A stretch of DNA of 64,000 bases, taken from NCBI GenBank assembly GCA_009911305.1, contig QXXC01000005.1, positions 86,801-150,800 on the forward strand. The letters are read 5' to 3'. Below the pieces are notes generated by a model. The model saw only the letters and a program-made list of their open reading frames with translations. It was not told the origin of the DNA and searched no databases. Shown piece by piece: positions 27,199 through 36,577 of this stretch. Every line of letters starts with the position of its first letter. Position 1 is the stretch's first letter. A program made the position numbers and the translations under genes. This DNA comes from Clostridiaceae bacterium (GTDB lineage: Bacteria > Bacillota > Clostridia > Lachnospirales > Lachnospiraceae).

Positions 27199-28127
27199 CC
27201 GAATTCCTCCTGTCCCGCAGACAGATAGCGTTCCGCGCTCGCTATACAGTTCGCTCCGTCCGCCGCGGCAGTGACAATCTGGCGCAGCGCCTTTGTCCGG
27301 ATATCCCCGGCTGCAAATACGCCGGGGAGTGAGGCGCGCCCGTCCTCGCCGGCTACTATATAGCCCTGCGGATCCAGCTCAATCTGCCCCCTGTATGCCT
27401 GGCTGTCCGGCTCGATGCCCACTGCGATAAATACGCCGTCAACAGGCAGCCCGCTTTTCTTTGACGTCTTTTTATTCAGGAGCTTCAGCGAGGATACCCG
27501 GCCCTCGCCTGAAATCTCCTCCACAACCGTGTCCCAGATAATCTCCACATTATCCAGGGACATCAGGCGCTTCTGAAGGCTCCTGGCCCCGCGCAGCTCA
27601 TCCCTGCGGTGGATGAGATAAACCTTCGCACACAGTCTTGAAAGGAAGATCGCATCCTCCAGAGCCACATCGCCCCCGCCGACCACGGCTGTGGTTTTCC
27701 CTCTGAAAAATGCGCCGTCGCACGTCGCGCAGTAGGATACCCCGGCTCCGGAAAGAAGCGCCTCGCCCGGCACTCCCAGAGTCCTGTGGCGGGCTCCCGC
27801 GGCAATGACTACCGCCCTGGCCTGATATTCGTCCTCCTCGCATGTGACGGTTTTGACAGGGCCTGCAAGCGCCGTGCCGATCACGGTATCCTCTTTAAAG
27901 ACAGCGCCAAGCTTGTCCGCATGGGCGCGCATGGCCTCCGCAAGATCAAAGCCGCTGGTTCCCGGGAGACCCGGATAGTTGTCCACCTCATACGTGTCGA
28001 GGATCTGGCCTCCGCTCATTGTGCTTTTTTCTATTATAATGGCATCCAGCTCCGCGCGCCTGGCATAGATCGCCGCGCTCAGACCAGCCGGACCGGAGCC
28101 GATGATGATCAGATCGTGTATTTTCAT
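27195..28127 (-). CDS. trxB: Thioredoxin reductase
   Basis: 310 residues. FAD motif IIGSGPAGLSAAIYARRA, redox pair CATC in SYCATCDGAFF, NADPH motif VVGGGDVALEDA and the terminal GVFAAGDIRTK. It transfers electrons from NADPH to thioredoxin. It is the first gene of the run trxB-nlpC-fchA-fhs-fnt. An extended -10-like TGATATACT lies about 100 bases upstream. Confidence 0.96.
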   Translation of the reverse strand: MKIHDLIIIGSGPAGLSAAIYARRAELDAIIIEKSTMSGGQILDTYEVDNYPGLPGTSGFDLAEAMRAHADKLGAVFKEDTVIGTALAGPVKTVTCEEDEYQARAVVIAAGARHRTLGVPGEALLSGAGVSYCATCDGAFFRGKTTAVVGGGDVALEDAIFLSRLCAKVYLIHRRDELRGARSLQKRLMSLDNVEIIWDTVVEEISGEGRVSSLKLLNKKTSKKSGLPVDGVFIAVGIEPDSQAYRGQIELDPQGYIVAGEDGRASLPGVFAAGDIRTKALRQIVTAAADGANCIASAERYLSAGQEEFG

Positions 28128-28372
28128 GGATTCATTTCCTTTTCATAGTGATAGTGGGTGTTGATACGGCAAGAAGGCGGAGGCAGCGCCCCGCTTTGTC
28201 TTTTGAAAATTGTTGAAGACAGTATATCATACTTCCGGAGGATTTCATACCCCCTTAAATTGCTTATTCAGAATATTGTAAGTAACGCCTTACGGTTCAC
28301 ATGCCAGTCAGTGCAAGGCATTTTTTGTGAGCGCAGGTTTCATTTTATGTTATAATGTATGATATGATACCA
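28128..28372. other. Intergenic region upstream of trxB
   Basis: Contains a probable trxB extended -10 (TGATATACT, minus strand, near 28220). A short ATGCC/GGCAT hairpin with a T-tract reading rightward ends near 28328, and an extended -10 TGTTATAAT (28348-28356) reads rightward into the structured element. No gene was seen. Confidence 0.4.
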
Positions 28373-28551
28373 GGGTCAAAAGGTCTAAAATCCGATGCAG
28401 GCTTGCCTGCAAGAGGGTTTTTGAACTTGGGACCCGCCAAAAACATGAAAAAGCAGCCCGATCAGGGCGGATTTTGAATGTTTTTAAGGATTGCGGGAGT
28501 ACAACGTACGGAGCAATCCGGTATCAGAGGGGTCAAAAGACCTTTTGACCC
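28373..28551. repeat. Structured repeat-like element with GGTCAAAAGGTC ends
   Basis: The 14-base end GGGTCAAAAGGTCT (28373-28386) recurs inverted at 28538-28551, and the right end is itself a near-palindrome GGGGTCAAAAG/CTTTTGACCCC. Inside are stems GCAGG/CCTGC and GGATTGC/GCAATCC (28488-28494 with 28513-28519) with an inner GTAC/GTAC. No open frame fits. It may be a MITE-like dispersed repeat or a structured RNA in the leader of the next gene. Confidence 0.6.
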
Positions 28552-28611
28552 CAACATCATGATATGATTTTGTTTCCCACATAACGTCTGTTTGGAAAGG
28601 AGTTGGAACAT

Positions 28612-29343
28612 ATGTCGCGTAAAACCGTATTAGTCACAGGAGCATCGCGCGGGATTGGAAAGGCAATTGCACTGAAATATGCCGGAAAGGGCTATCATAC
28701 GGTGATTACCTGTATCCACCGTAAGGAACAGCTTTTGCAGACTCAGAAAGAAATCGAGGGGTTCGGCGTGGGATGCCTGGCCTGGCTGGGGGATGCGGGG
28801 GATTATGAAAGCTGTGAAGAGCTGTTTTCACAAATCCGCCGGCAGTTCGGTTCCCTGGATGTGCTGGTCAATAACGCCGGGGTTTCTTATATCGGCCTTT
28901 TCCAGGATATGAAGCCTGAGGAGTGGGACCGGATTATCCGCACGAACCTGACGTCGGTCTTTAACTGCTGCCGCCTGGCGATCCCCATGATGCTCTCTAA
29001 AAAGAAAGGGAAAATTATCAATATCTCCTCTGTGTGGGGCGTGTGCGGCGCTTCGTGCGAGGCGGCCTATTCCGCCACAAAGGGGGGCGTCAATGCCCTG
29101 ACCAGGGCGCTGGCCAAGGAGCTCGCTCCCAGCAATATCCAGGTCAATGCCATTGCCTGCGGCGCGATCGATACGGAAATGAATCACTTTCTTCACCGGG
29201 AGGATCTGATTGCGCTTCTGGATGAAATCCCGGCCGGCCGCCTGGGGCAGGCGGCAGAGGTGGCGGATCTGGCCTATCACCTTGGGTATAAGGAGTCCTA
29301 TCTGACAGGGCAGATCATCGGGCTTGACGGCGGCTGGACGTGA
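28612..29343 (+). CDS. SDR-family reductase (FabG-like)
   Basis: 243 residues. NAD(P) motif TGASRGIG, NNAG, catalytic Ser in INISS and YSATK. The fold and length match 3-oxoacyl-ACP reductases, but it is alone, without fatty-acid genes, so the true substrate is open. The ATG at 28612 with GGAAAGGAG 9 bases upstream is preferred over the TTG at 28603. Confidence 0.9.
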   Translation: MSRKTVLVTGASRGIGKAIALKYAGKGYHTVITCIHRKEQLLQTQKEIEGFGVGCLAWLGDAGDYESCEELFSQIRRQFGSLDVLVNNAGVSYIGLFQDMKPEEWDRIIRTNLTSVFNCCRLAIPMMLSKKKGKIINISSVWGVCGASCEAAYSATKGGVNALTRALAKELAPSNIQVNAIACGAIDTEMNHFLHREDLIALLDEIPAGRLGQAAEVADLAYHLGYKESYLTGQIIGLDGGWT

Positions 29344-29381
29344 GACGGATGCCCGGCGGTCCCTGACAGCCGGGAGCGCCC

Positions 29382-30821
29382 TCAGAAACGGAAGTAAATA
29401 AACGGATTATACGTATTATTCACCAAATACATGGTACACAGAAGCATCAGGACAAGCATTACCGCCACGTCGGCCGCCCCCGTTACTTCTCTGTCATAAA
29501 AATGCGTCTTCAGCTCCGGCGCAAAGCGCTGCAGGATTCCGCAGGCCAGGATCCCGCATCCGGCCGTAAAAATCGTCTTGCGGTTTACAAACAGCCGGAT
29601 CGGATAGATCCCTGCCTGCGGGCAGAACATCCGCTGTATCAAAAGCAGCGCATCCGCAAGGCTCCCGGCCCTGAAAAAGACCCAGCCAACCATCACGGCC
29701 AGCATCACATACGCATGGTTCAGCGCGCGGAAGCGGTTCTGTTCCAGAAATCTCCCCCACGCCCCGCGCTCCAGAATCAGAAACACGCCGTAATACAGCC
29801 CCCATATGATAAAATTAGCGCCCGCCCCGTGCCAGAGGCCCGTCGCAAAAAACACGATCAACAGGTTCCGGCACGTTTTCAGGGAGCCGCCCCTGCTTCC
29901 CCCCAGAGGGATGTAGACATATTCCTTAAACCACGTGGAAAGGGAAATGTGCCATCTCCTCCAGAATTCCCGGATTGAGGCGGAGAGGTAGGGATAACGG
30001 AAATTTTCCATAAAGTGAAAGCCGAACATCTCCCCCAGCCCAATGGCCATATCCGAATACCCGGAAAAATCAAAATAGATCTGCAGCGTGTACAGCACGG
30101 CCATCATCCATACCGTCCCGGTCCCCAGACCGTAAAGAGGTTTTTCAAGGATCGAATCCACCGTCAGGGCAAAGGTATTGGCAAGCAGCATTTTCTTGGC
30201 CAGCCCGTAGCTGAAGCGCCGTATCCCGTAAGCCATCCCGGCCGCGGTTATCACCCGGCTCTCTATCTGCCCGCAGATATCATGGTATTTCACGATCGGC
30301 CCCGCAATCAACTGCGGAAAAAAGGAGATGTAGAGCGCCAGGTAAAACGGATTTCTCTGCGCCTCAATCGTCCCTCTGTACACATCAACCACATAGGACA
30401 GCGCCTGAAAGGTATAAAAGGAAATCCCAATCGGCAGCGCAATCTCGCGCGGGCTTATGAAACCGCGCCCTCCCGCCAGACCGGCGGCCAGAGCGTTTAA
30501 GCTCTCTGCCGCGAAATTAAAATACTTAAAATACCCCAGCAGCCCCAGATTTACCAAAATGCACAGCCACAAAAGCACACGGCTGCCTCTGCTCCCGCCC
30601 CCGCTCCGACGGCGGGCAAATGCGGACAGCAGTCCGAAGACATAATTGATCCCGATTGAGAAAATCATCAGGCAGACGTATACCGGCTCTCCCCAGGCAT
30701 AAAAAATGAGGCTCGCAGCCAGCAGAACACCGTTCCGCACGGCTGCCTTTCCTGTTATAAAATACAGGCAGAACACAGCGGGGAGAAAATACCATAAAAA
30801 TACAAGGGAGCTGAACAGCAT
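29382..30821 (-). CDS. MBOAT-family membrane O-acyltransferase
   Basis: About 479 residues with many hydrophobic segments, starting MLFSSLVFLWYFLPAV as is typical of AlgI/DltB-like proteins. Conserved family segments include FPQLIAGPIV, FDFSGYSDMAIGLGEMFGF and the catalytic-type His in GLWHGAGANFIIWG. It should move an acyl group across the membrane onto a surface polymer. No partner such as AlgJ/X or DltA/C/D is adjacent, so the acceptor is unknown. The ATG at 30821 is used; its ribosome binding site is weak. Confidence 0.9.
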   Translation of the reverse strand: MLFSSLVFLWYFLPAVFCLYFITGKAAVRNGVLLAASLIFYAWGEPVYVCLMIFSIGINYVFGLLSAFARRRSGGGSRGSRVLLWLCILVNLGLLGYFKYFNFAAESLNALAAGLAGGRGFISPREIALPIGISFYTFQALSYVVDVYRGTIEAQRNPFYLALYISFFPQLIAGPIVKYHDICGQIESRVITAAGMAYGIRRFSYGLAKKMLLANTFALTVDSILEKPLYGLGTGTVWMMAVLYTLQIYFDFSGYSDMAIGLGEMFGFHFMENFRYPYLSASIREFWRRWHISLSTWFKEYVYIPLGGSRGGSLKTCRNLLIVFFATGLWHGAGANFIIWGLYYGVFLILERGAWGRFLEQNRFRALNHAYVMLAVMVGWVFFRAGSLADALLLIQRMFCPQAGIYPIRLFVNRKTIFTAGCGILACGILQRFAPELKTHFYDREVTGAADVAVMLVLMLLCTMYLVNNTYNPFIYFRF

Positions 30822-31163
30822 AGGCGGCAACCGACCTTTCTACTTTATTTTCAATATAACATCTGTTCTCACAGCAAAATCACACATTGCTTCAACCGGC
30901 ACCATTATACCATTCTTCAGAAAGCATTTCAATTTTTCCGAATATCAAACCTGCTGCCAACGCGCATTCTTATGATTCCATCATCCCTTGCCAGAGGGGC
31001 CGGAAGCGTCGCAAGTAAAATTCTCTCCCTTTTATTTGTCTATTTTTCTGATTGACTTTTATAAATCTCATTCAAAACCCTTTGTTTTTTGTGACTTATT
31101 GCCAAAATTCATCATTGTTTTTATGCATTTTTGTGTAATATCAAACTTTTTTATTTAAAAAAT
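30822..31163. other. AT-rich intergenic region
   Basis: Lies between two divergent genes. An extended -10-like TGTTATATT on the minus strand (about 30853-30861) may serve the MBOAT gene. The rest is very AT-rich with no gene or strong hairpin seen. Confidence 0.4.
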
Positions 31164-31176
31164 ATTAGTATGCAAA
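31164..31176 (+). promoter_or_regulatory. 13-base element upstream of the crotonase promoter
   Basis: ATTAGTATGCAAA lies 20 bases upstream of the -35 box, inside a longer AAAATATT/AATATTTT palindrome. The exact reverse complement occurs at 37217-37229 in front of the etfB-like gene of the same cluster. It is a candidate binding site for the MarR protein encoded between them. Confidence 0.5.
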
Positions 31177-31196
31177 ATATTTTATAGGGAAATATA

Positions 31197-31225
31197 TTTA
31201 CTTTTAATTATAAGTGTTATATAAT
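31197..31225 (+). promoter_or_regulatory. Promoter of the plus-strand acyl-CoA cluster
   Basis: -35 TTTACT (31197-31202), 17-base spacer, -10 TATAAT (31220-31225). Confidence 0.7.
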
Positions 31226-31274
31226 TTCATCAATCGAACATTACATAAATATTATTTATAAGGAGGACGTTTTT

Positions 31275-32066
31275 ATGGAACTCAAAAATTACAACAATCT
31301 CTTAGTGGAAATCGAGGACGGCATTGCGGTTGTTACGATCAACCGTCCGAAGTCTTTAAACGCGCTGAACAGCGAGACGCTGGCTGAGCTGGGCGACGTT
31401 GCTTCCACAATTGAAAAGTCCAAAGAAGTCAAAGTCGTTATCCTGACCGGTTCCGGACAGAAGGCATTCGTGGCCGGCGCCGACATCTCGGAGATGGTGA
31501 ATGCTTCCGCACAGGAAGGCCGCGCGATGGCGCTTCTGGCTGCCGAGACCTTCAACACCCTTGAGAACATGCCTCAGGTTACGATCGCAGCCGTCAACGG
31601 CTACGCTCTGGGCGGCGGATGCGAGATCTCCATGGCCTGCGATATCCGTGTGGCCGCTGAGAATGCAAAGTTCGGACAGCCGGAAGTCAATCTCGGCATT
31701 CTGCCCGGTTTTGGCGGAACACAGAGGCTTCCGAGACTCGTTGGCAAGGGCCGCGCAAAGGAGCTCATCTTCACAACGGATCAGATCGACGCCCAGGAGG
31801 CGTACCGCATCGGCCTGGCCAACAAGGTTGTACCGCAGGCAGAGCTTCTTGACTACTGCAAAGCGATGGCTAAGAAGATCATGTCCAAAGCAAGCTTTGG
31901 CGTTACGCTTGCCAAGCAGGCCATCAACACCGGTATGGATACCGATCTTGCCAGCGGCTTAAAGCTGGAGGCGAACCTGTTCGGCCTTTCCTTTGCAACA
32001 CATGACAAGGCTGAGGGCATGACTGCCTTCCTTGAAAAGAGAAAAGCGGAATTAACCGATTTCTAA
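31275..32066 (+). CDS. Enoyl-CoA hydratase (crotonase), cluster A
   Basis: 263 residues. The two catalytic Glu contexts are GGGCEISMACD and FGQPEVNLGILPGFGGTQRL, and the oxyanion segment is KAFVAGADISEM. It hydrates crotonyl-CoA or, in reverse, dehydrates a 3-hydroxyacyl-CoA. It is the first gene of a plus-strand cluster that has no thiolase or hydroxyacyl-CoA dehydrogenase, so dehydration of an activated 3-hydroxy acid is the attractive role. A paralogue is encoded at 43319-44095. AAGGAGG precedes the ATG. Confidence 0.93.
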   Translation: MELKNYNNLLVEIEDGIAVVTINRPKSLNALNSETLAELGDVASTIEKSKEVKVVILTGSGQKAFVAGADISEMVNASAQEGRAMALLAAETFNTLENMPQVTIAAVNGYALGGGCEISMACDIRVAAENAKFGQPEVNLGILPGFGGTQRLPRLVGKGRAKELIFTTDQIDAQEAYRIGLANKVVPQAELLDYCKAMAKKIMSKASFGVTLAKQAINTGMDTDLASGLKLEANLFGLSFATHDKAEGMTAFLEKRKAELTDF

Positions 32067-32079
32067 ATTTGACCGCTTA

Positions 32080-32117
32080 ACGGGGCCGAAGGATGAAATT
32101 TCCCGGCCCTGTTCTTT
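32080..32117 (+). terminator. Terminator-like hairpin between crotonase and pct
   Basis: ACGGGGCCG pairs with CGGCCCTGT (32080-32088 with 32104-32112), followed by TCTTTT. It may end the crotonase transcript or reduce read-through into pct. Confidence 0.6.
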
Positions 32118-32201
32118 TGCACCCGTTCAGGCGCATCGGTCCATCATTGCAAAGAAGAATGAACCGTTACATATTTTCCATTTTTCAAAGGAGGAATTAC
32201 G

Positions 32202-33758
32202 ATGGCTAAGGTCTCAATTATTACAGCGCAGGAAGCGGCCTCCATGGTGTCTGACAACATGATGGTGACAGCCAGCGGCTTTGTAGCCAGCGACATGCCG
32301 GAAGCTCTCACAAAGGCCCTGGAAGCCCGTTTTCTGGAAACCGGATCTCCGAAAAATCTGACGCTCTTTTATGCCGCCGCGCAGGGCAACCGGGACGGCA
32401 GCGGCGCTGATCATTTTGCGCATGAGGGCATGACCAAGCGCGTCATCGGCGGCCACTGGAACATGGTTCCCAATCTGGGAAAGCTGGTTCTGGAAAATAA
32501 GATCGAGGGCTACAACCTGCCGCAGGGCACTCTGTCCCAGCTCTACCGCGATATTGCGGGACACCGCATCGGAACCATCACACATGTCGGGCTGAATACC
32601 TTTGCCGATCCGCGTATTGAGGGAGGAAAGCTCAACTCGATTTCCACAGATGATCTGGTGGAGGTTGTAAATATTCTCGGTGAGGAGAAGCTTCTATATA
32701 AAGCGTTCCCGATTGACATTGGCTTTATCCGCGGAACGTATGCCGACGAGAACGGCAATATCACCATGGAGCACGAGGTTGCTTCCCTGGAGGCCACCTC
32801 GATCGCCCAGGCGGTTAAAAACAGCGGCGGTAAGGTGATCGTCCAGGTTGAGAAAGTCGTTGAAAACGGCTGCCTTGACCCCAAGCTGGTGAAGGTTCCC
32901 GGCATCTATGTGGATGCTGTTGTTGTATGCGAGGATCCCAGGGATCACGAGCAGTGCGTGGGATGCGAGTATGACGGTTCTATGACCGGCGATTTCCGTG
33001 TACCCTTAAGCAGCCTCCAGTATCCGAAGCTCTCTGCAAAGAAGGTAATCGGCCGCAGGGCCGCCATGGAATTAAAAGAAAATTCCGTTGTCAATCTTGG
33101 GATCGGTATCCCGGAATACATATCCATGGTTGCGAACGAGGAAGGCATCGGCGATTACATGACCCTGACCGTAGAGGCCGGCCCGATCGGCGGCGTTCCG
33201 CAGGGCGGCCCGAAATTCGGCGGTTCCGTCAATGCGGAGGCGATCCTGGATCAGCCCTACCAGTTTGACTTTTATGACGGCGGCGGCGTGGATTACGCCT
33301 TCTTAGGTCTGGCGCAGGCGGATCAGGACGGAAACATCAATGTCAGCAAGTTTGGTCCCAGAATTGCGGGCTGCGGCGGCTTTGTCAATATCACGCAGAA
33401 TGCAAAGCGCGTGTTCTTCTGCGGAACCTTTACGGCCGGCGGCCTGGCTGTGGAGTTCGAGGACGGCTCTTTAAAGATCGTGAAAGAGGGGCGCGAGAAG
33501 AAATTTATCGACCATGTAGAACAGATCACGTTCAGCGGCGCATACGCCAACAAGACCGGCCAGCCTGTGCTCTATATCACAGAGCGCGCTGTATTTGAGC
33601 TGCGCAGGGACGGCGTATATCTCACGGAAGTAGCTCCAGGCATCGATATTCAGACCCAGATCATTGATCTGATGGGCTTTGTCCCGAAGATGGATGGACA
33701 GCCGAAGCTGATGGATGCCAGGATCTTTAAGGATGAGCTCATGGGACTGGGAAAATAA
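32202..33758 (+). CDS. pct: Propionate-CoA-transferase-type acyl-CoA:acetate CoA-transferase
   Basis: 518 residues, a fused alpha/beta family I CoA-transferase like clostridial Pct and YdiF. The catalytic Glu lies in TVEAGPIGG in the C-terminal half. Such enzymes swap CoA among acetate, propionate, butyrate, lactate, acrylate and 3-hydroxy acids. Here it could activate an imported 3-hydroxy acid using the acyl-CoA formed at the end of the pathway. The exact substrate is inferred. AAAGGAGG precedes the ATG. Confidence 0.9.
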   Translation: MAKVSIITAQEAASMVSDNMMVTASGFVASDMPEALTKALEARFLETGSPKNLTLFYAAAQGNRDGSGADHFAHEGMTKRVIGGHWNMVPNLGKLVLENKIEGYNLPQGTLSQLYRDIAGHRIGTITHVGLNTFADPRIEGGKLNSISTDDLVEVVNILGEEKLLYKAFPIDIGFIRGTYADENGNITMEHEVASLEATSIAQAVKNSGGKVIVQVEKVVENGCLDPKLVKVPGIYVDAVVVCEDPRDHEQCVGCEYDGSMTGDFRVPLSSLQYPKLSAKKVIGRRAAMELKENSVVNLGIGIPEYISMVANEEGIGDYMTLTVEAGPIGGVPQGGPKFGGSVNAEAILDQPYQFDFYDGGGVDYAFLGLAQADQDGNINVSKFGPRIAGCGGFVNITQNAKRVFFCGTFTAGGLAVEFEDGSLKIVKEGREKKFIDHVEQITFSGAYANKTGQPVLYITERAVFELRRDGVYLTEVAPGIDIQTQIIDLMGFVPKMDGQPKLMDARIFKDELMGLGK

Positions 33759-33799
33759 CATCCCGTCTGTCATATAACCCGATGTTGCACGATGAGTTG

Positions 33800-33835
33800 C
33801 GGCCTGCAAAAGAGTTCTGCCTCTTTTACAGGCCG
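33800..33835 (+). other. Stem-loop just upstream of the permease ribosome binding site
   Basis: CGGCCTG then AAAAGAG pair with CTCTTTT then CAGGCCG (33800-33835), ending 5 bases before AGGAGG. No U-tract follows. It probably shapes mRNA processing or translation between pct and the permease gene. Confidence 0.55.
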
Positions 33836-33850
33836 TGAGCAGGAGGAACC

Positions 33851-35158
33851 ATGAATTTTCAGATTTTTGTACTTTTTATTGCTATTATTCTATTCGGCCT
33901 TCTGGCCTTTAAGCAGGTAAGCGCATTGATTCTGGCTCCGCTTATCACGATCTTCGTGGCTGTCTGCAGCGGTCTTCCGATCCTTGACAGCCTGAAAAAT
34001 TCCTTTATGCCCGCCGCCGGAGATTATGTAATCAAATATTTCCTGACCTTCTTCGTAGGCGCTTTATTCGGAGCGGTTTACCAGTTTACAGGCGCAGCCG
34101 AATCTCTGGCCAGAGCCATTGCCAGTATCAGCAAGGGACGGTTTACCGCGCCGATTATCATGTGTATAACCGGTATCCTGACGTACGGCGGCGTCAGCGG
34201 CTTTGTCGTATTCTTTGTTATTTATCCGATCGCAATACAGTTGTTCCGTGAGGCGAATATAAGCAGGCGCCTTCTTCCGGCCGCCATCTCCGCCGGCTGC
34301 TGGACCTGGTCCATGAGCGGCCCCGGTTCGCCTTCGATCCAGAACGTTATCCCTATGACCGATCTGGGAACACCGGCGACAGCGGCCTTTGTGCCTTCCC
34401 TGATCACCACGATTGTGATGTTTCTTCTGATTTTCGGCTGGCTTGAATACCGCGCCCGCTCCCTTGCCAAAAAAGGGTATTTCTTTGATGACAAGACGCT
34501 TAAATACCAGCTCAGCGAGGAAGAGCTCAGCACAGATGAGAACAAATCACTTCCGCACTGGATTCAGGCAGCCCTGCCGATTGCGGCTATTCTGGCTTCC
34601 TTTAACCTGCTTCACCTTCCGGTGGAAACCTCTGTTATGGTCGGCATTATCCTTTCCGTTATCCTGATGTTTAAGCGGATTGGAGGTCTGAACGCGTGGA
34701 TTGAGGTTTTCAACAAGGGCGCGGCGGATTCCGGCGTGGCTATCTTAAATACAGGTATCGTTGTAGGTTTTGGCGGCGTGGTTCAGAACACACAGGCCTT
34801 TGCGGATCTGGTCAACGGCTTAAAGGGCCTTTCCATCTCCCCGCTTGTATTCTGTATGATTACAGTGGCCATCTGTGCCGGCGCATGCGGTTCTGCCTCC
34901 GGCGGTATCGGCGTAGCCTTCAATGCATTAAAAGCCACCTATGTGGAAATGGGTCTGAACCTCGAGTATGTACACCGTATCGCTGCGATCGCGGCCGGAA
35001 CGCTTGACACACTGCCGCATCAGGGCGCTCAGATAACCCTTTTAGGAATCTGTAAGATGACTCACAAGGAAGCTTACGGTGATATTGCCGTGACGCAGAT
35101 CCTGATCCCGTTTATCGCCTGCGGCGTCTTTATCGTACTCGCCAGCATGGGCTTATAA
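33851..35158 (+). CDS. GntP-family organic acid permease
   Basis: 435 residues, about 12 hydrophobic segments. GntP-like sequences include TYGGVSGFVVFFVIYPIA and GACGSASGGIGVAFNA, with DTLPHQGAQITLL near the end. The family covers gluconate transporters and 3-hydroxybutyrate permeases. Placement between a Pct-type transferase and an acyl-CoA dehydrogenase favours a short-chain hydroxy acid as cargo. AGGAGG is 4 bases before the ATG. Confidence 0.88.
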   Translation: MNFQIFVLFIAIILFGLLAFKQVSALILAPLITIFVAVCSGLPILDSLKNSFMPAAGDYVIKYFLTFFVGALFGAVYQFTGAAESLARAIASISKGRFTAPIIMCITGILTYGGVSGFVVFFVIYPIAIQLFREANISRRLLPAAISAGCWTWSMSGPGSPSIQNVIPMTDLGTPATAAFVPSLITTIVMFLLIFGWLEYRARSLAKKGYFFDDKTLKYQLSEEELSTDENKSLPHWIQAALPIAAILASFNLLHLPVETSVMVGIILSVILMFKRIGGLNAWIEVFNKGAADSGVAILNTGIVVGFGGVVQNTQAFADLVNGLKGLSISPLVFCMITVAICAGACGSASGGIGVAFNALKATYVEMGLNLEYVHRIAAIAAGTLDTLPHQGAQITLLGICKMTHKEAYGDIAVTQILIPFIACGVFIVLASMGL

Positions 35159-35263
35159 ACGAAACGCTTTTCCACAGGAATCATGACAGCGAACCAGAAG
35201 CTTTCCGTTCTGTTTTGGGACAATTTGCACAAAAAAACACATTGAAATTTGACAGATTGCTTC

Positions 35264-35292
35264 TTGACTAAGCAGAAGGGATCATGTATCAT
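35264..35292 (+). promoter_or_regulatory. Promoter of the cluster A acyl-CoA dehydrogenase gene
   Basis: -35 TTGACT (35264-35269), 17-base spacer, -10 TATCAT (35287-35292), with a leader of about 110 bases. Confidence 0.6.
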
Positions 35293-35409
35293 TTATGTAT
35301 GCTATTATTTAGTGTGCTAGTTATTTTATATAAAAACTATTTGTATAATTTAAAATCACCGCACACCCCGTAAAATGAAGAGCACGAATATAAAAAGGAG
35401 GAATGATTT

Positions 35410-36549
35410 ATGAATTTCCAGTTATCAGAAGAGCGCCTGACCTTACAGAAGGCCGTAAGAGAATTTGCAGAAAACGAGCTGGCCCCCGGCGTCATTGAGC
35501 GTGACGAAACCAGCGCCTTCCCGCTCGACCTCTATAAGAAGATGGGGGAGATGGGCTTTATCGGCCTTCCGTATGCCAAGGAGTACGGCGGCTCCGGCGG
35601 AGACTATCTGGATTACGCGATCGCAGTGGAGGAGATCTCCAAGGTAGATGCTTCGGTCGGCATCTCTTACTCCGTATCCACCTCCCTCTACGGCGGCAGC
35701 ATCGCAAACGGCGCTTCCGAAGAGCAGAAGAAAGAATTTCTGCCCGAGGTACTGAGCGGACAGAGCTTTGGCTCTTTTGGACTTACAGAGCCCAACGCCG
35801 GATCCGATGCGGGCGGATGCGTTACCATCGCTGAGAAAAAGGGCGATAAATACGTATTAAACGGCTTAAAGTGCTTTAACACCAACGGACCTCTGTCCAA
35901 CCACTTTGCCGTATATGCTTTAACCCAGCCGGAGTTAAAGTCCAAGGGCCTCTCCTGCTTCCATGTGACCAAGGGAACCCCGGGCCTCTCCATCGGCAAG
36001 ATTGAGAATAAGATGGGTATCCGTTCCGCGCAGGTTTCTGAACTGGTATTTGAAAACTGTGAGATTCCCGCTTCCGCGCTGATCGGCGGAGAGGGACAGG
36101 GCTTCAAGATTGCCATGAAGACGCTGGACGGCGGCCGTATCGGCGTGGCCGCACAGGGACTCGGCATTGCAGAGGGAGCATTTGAGATTGCCAGAAAGTA
36201 TCTGATGACAAGGGAACAGTTCGGCAAGCCCATCTACAGGAACCAGTACCTGGCGTTCAAGATGGCTGAGCTTGAATGCGAGATTGAGCAGGCCAAATAC
36301 ATGCTGTACAAGGCAGCGCTCGACAAGTCCGAGGGACGGCCGTACTCCATTCCGGCCGCTAAGGCAAAATTAGTCTGCACCAATGCCGCTATGCATGTAA
36401 CAACCGAAGCTGTACAGATGCTCGGCGGAAACGGCTACATGAAAGAGTATCATGTGGAGCGTATGATGAGAGACGCAAAGATTACACAGATCTACGAGGG
36501 AACCAACGAGATCCAGAAGCTGGTTATCAGCGGAGCGCTTTTCAGATAG
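35410..36549 (+). CDS. Short-chain acyl-CoA dehydrogenase, cluster A
   Basis: 379 residues. FAD-binding motif FGLTEPNAGSDAGG, the Glu-containing IYEGTNEIQ near the C terminus, and HVERMMRDAKITQ. It reduces (or oxidises) C3-C4 enoyl/acyl-CoA with an Etf as electron partner. Its own promoter and the following marR-etfB-etfA genes give a complete electron-transfer set. It is clearly diverged from the Bcd encoded at 41237-42391. AAAAAGGAGG precedes the ATG. Confidence 0.94.
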   Translation: MNFQLSEERLTLQKAVREFAENELAPGVIERDETSAFPLDLYKKMGEMGFIGLPYAKEYGGSGGDYLDYAIAVEEISKVDASVGISYSVSTSLYGGSIANGASEEQKKEFLPEVLSGQSFGSFGLTEPNAGSDAGGCVTIAEKKGDKYVLNGLKCFNTNGPLSNHFAVYALTQPELKSKGLSCFHVTKGTPGLSIGKIENKMGIRSAQVSELVFENCEIPASALIGGEGQGFKIAMKTLDGGRIGVAAQGLGIAEGAFEIARKYLMTREQFGKPIYRNQYLAFKMAELECEIEQAKYMLYKAALDKSEGRPYSIPAAKAKLVCTNAAMHVTTEAVQMLGGNGYMKEYHVERMMRDAKITQIYEGTNEIQKLVISGALFR

Positions 36550-36577
36550 GCCATTCGTTATCTTATCCATATATCTC

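Noticed and set aside
29352..29374. CCCGGC/GCCGGG hairpin between the SDR and MBOAT genes as a terminator
   Set aside because: The stem is only 6 bp and no T-run follows on either side.
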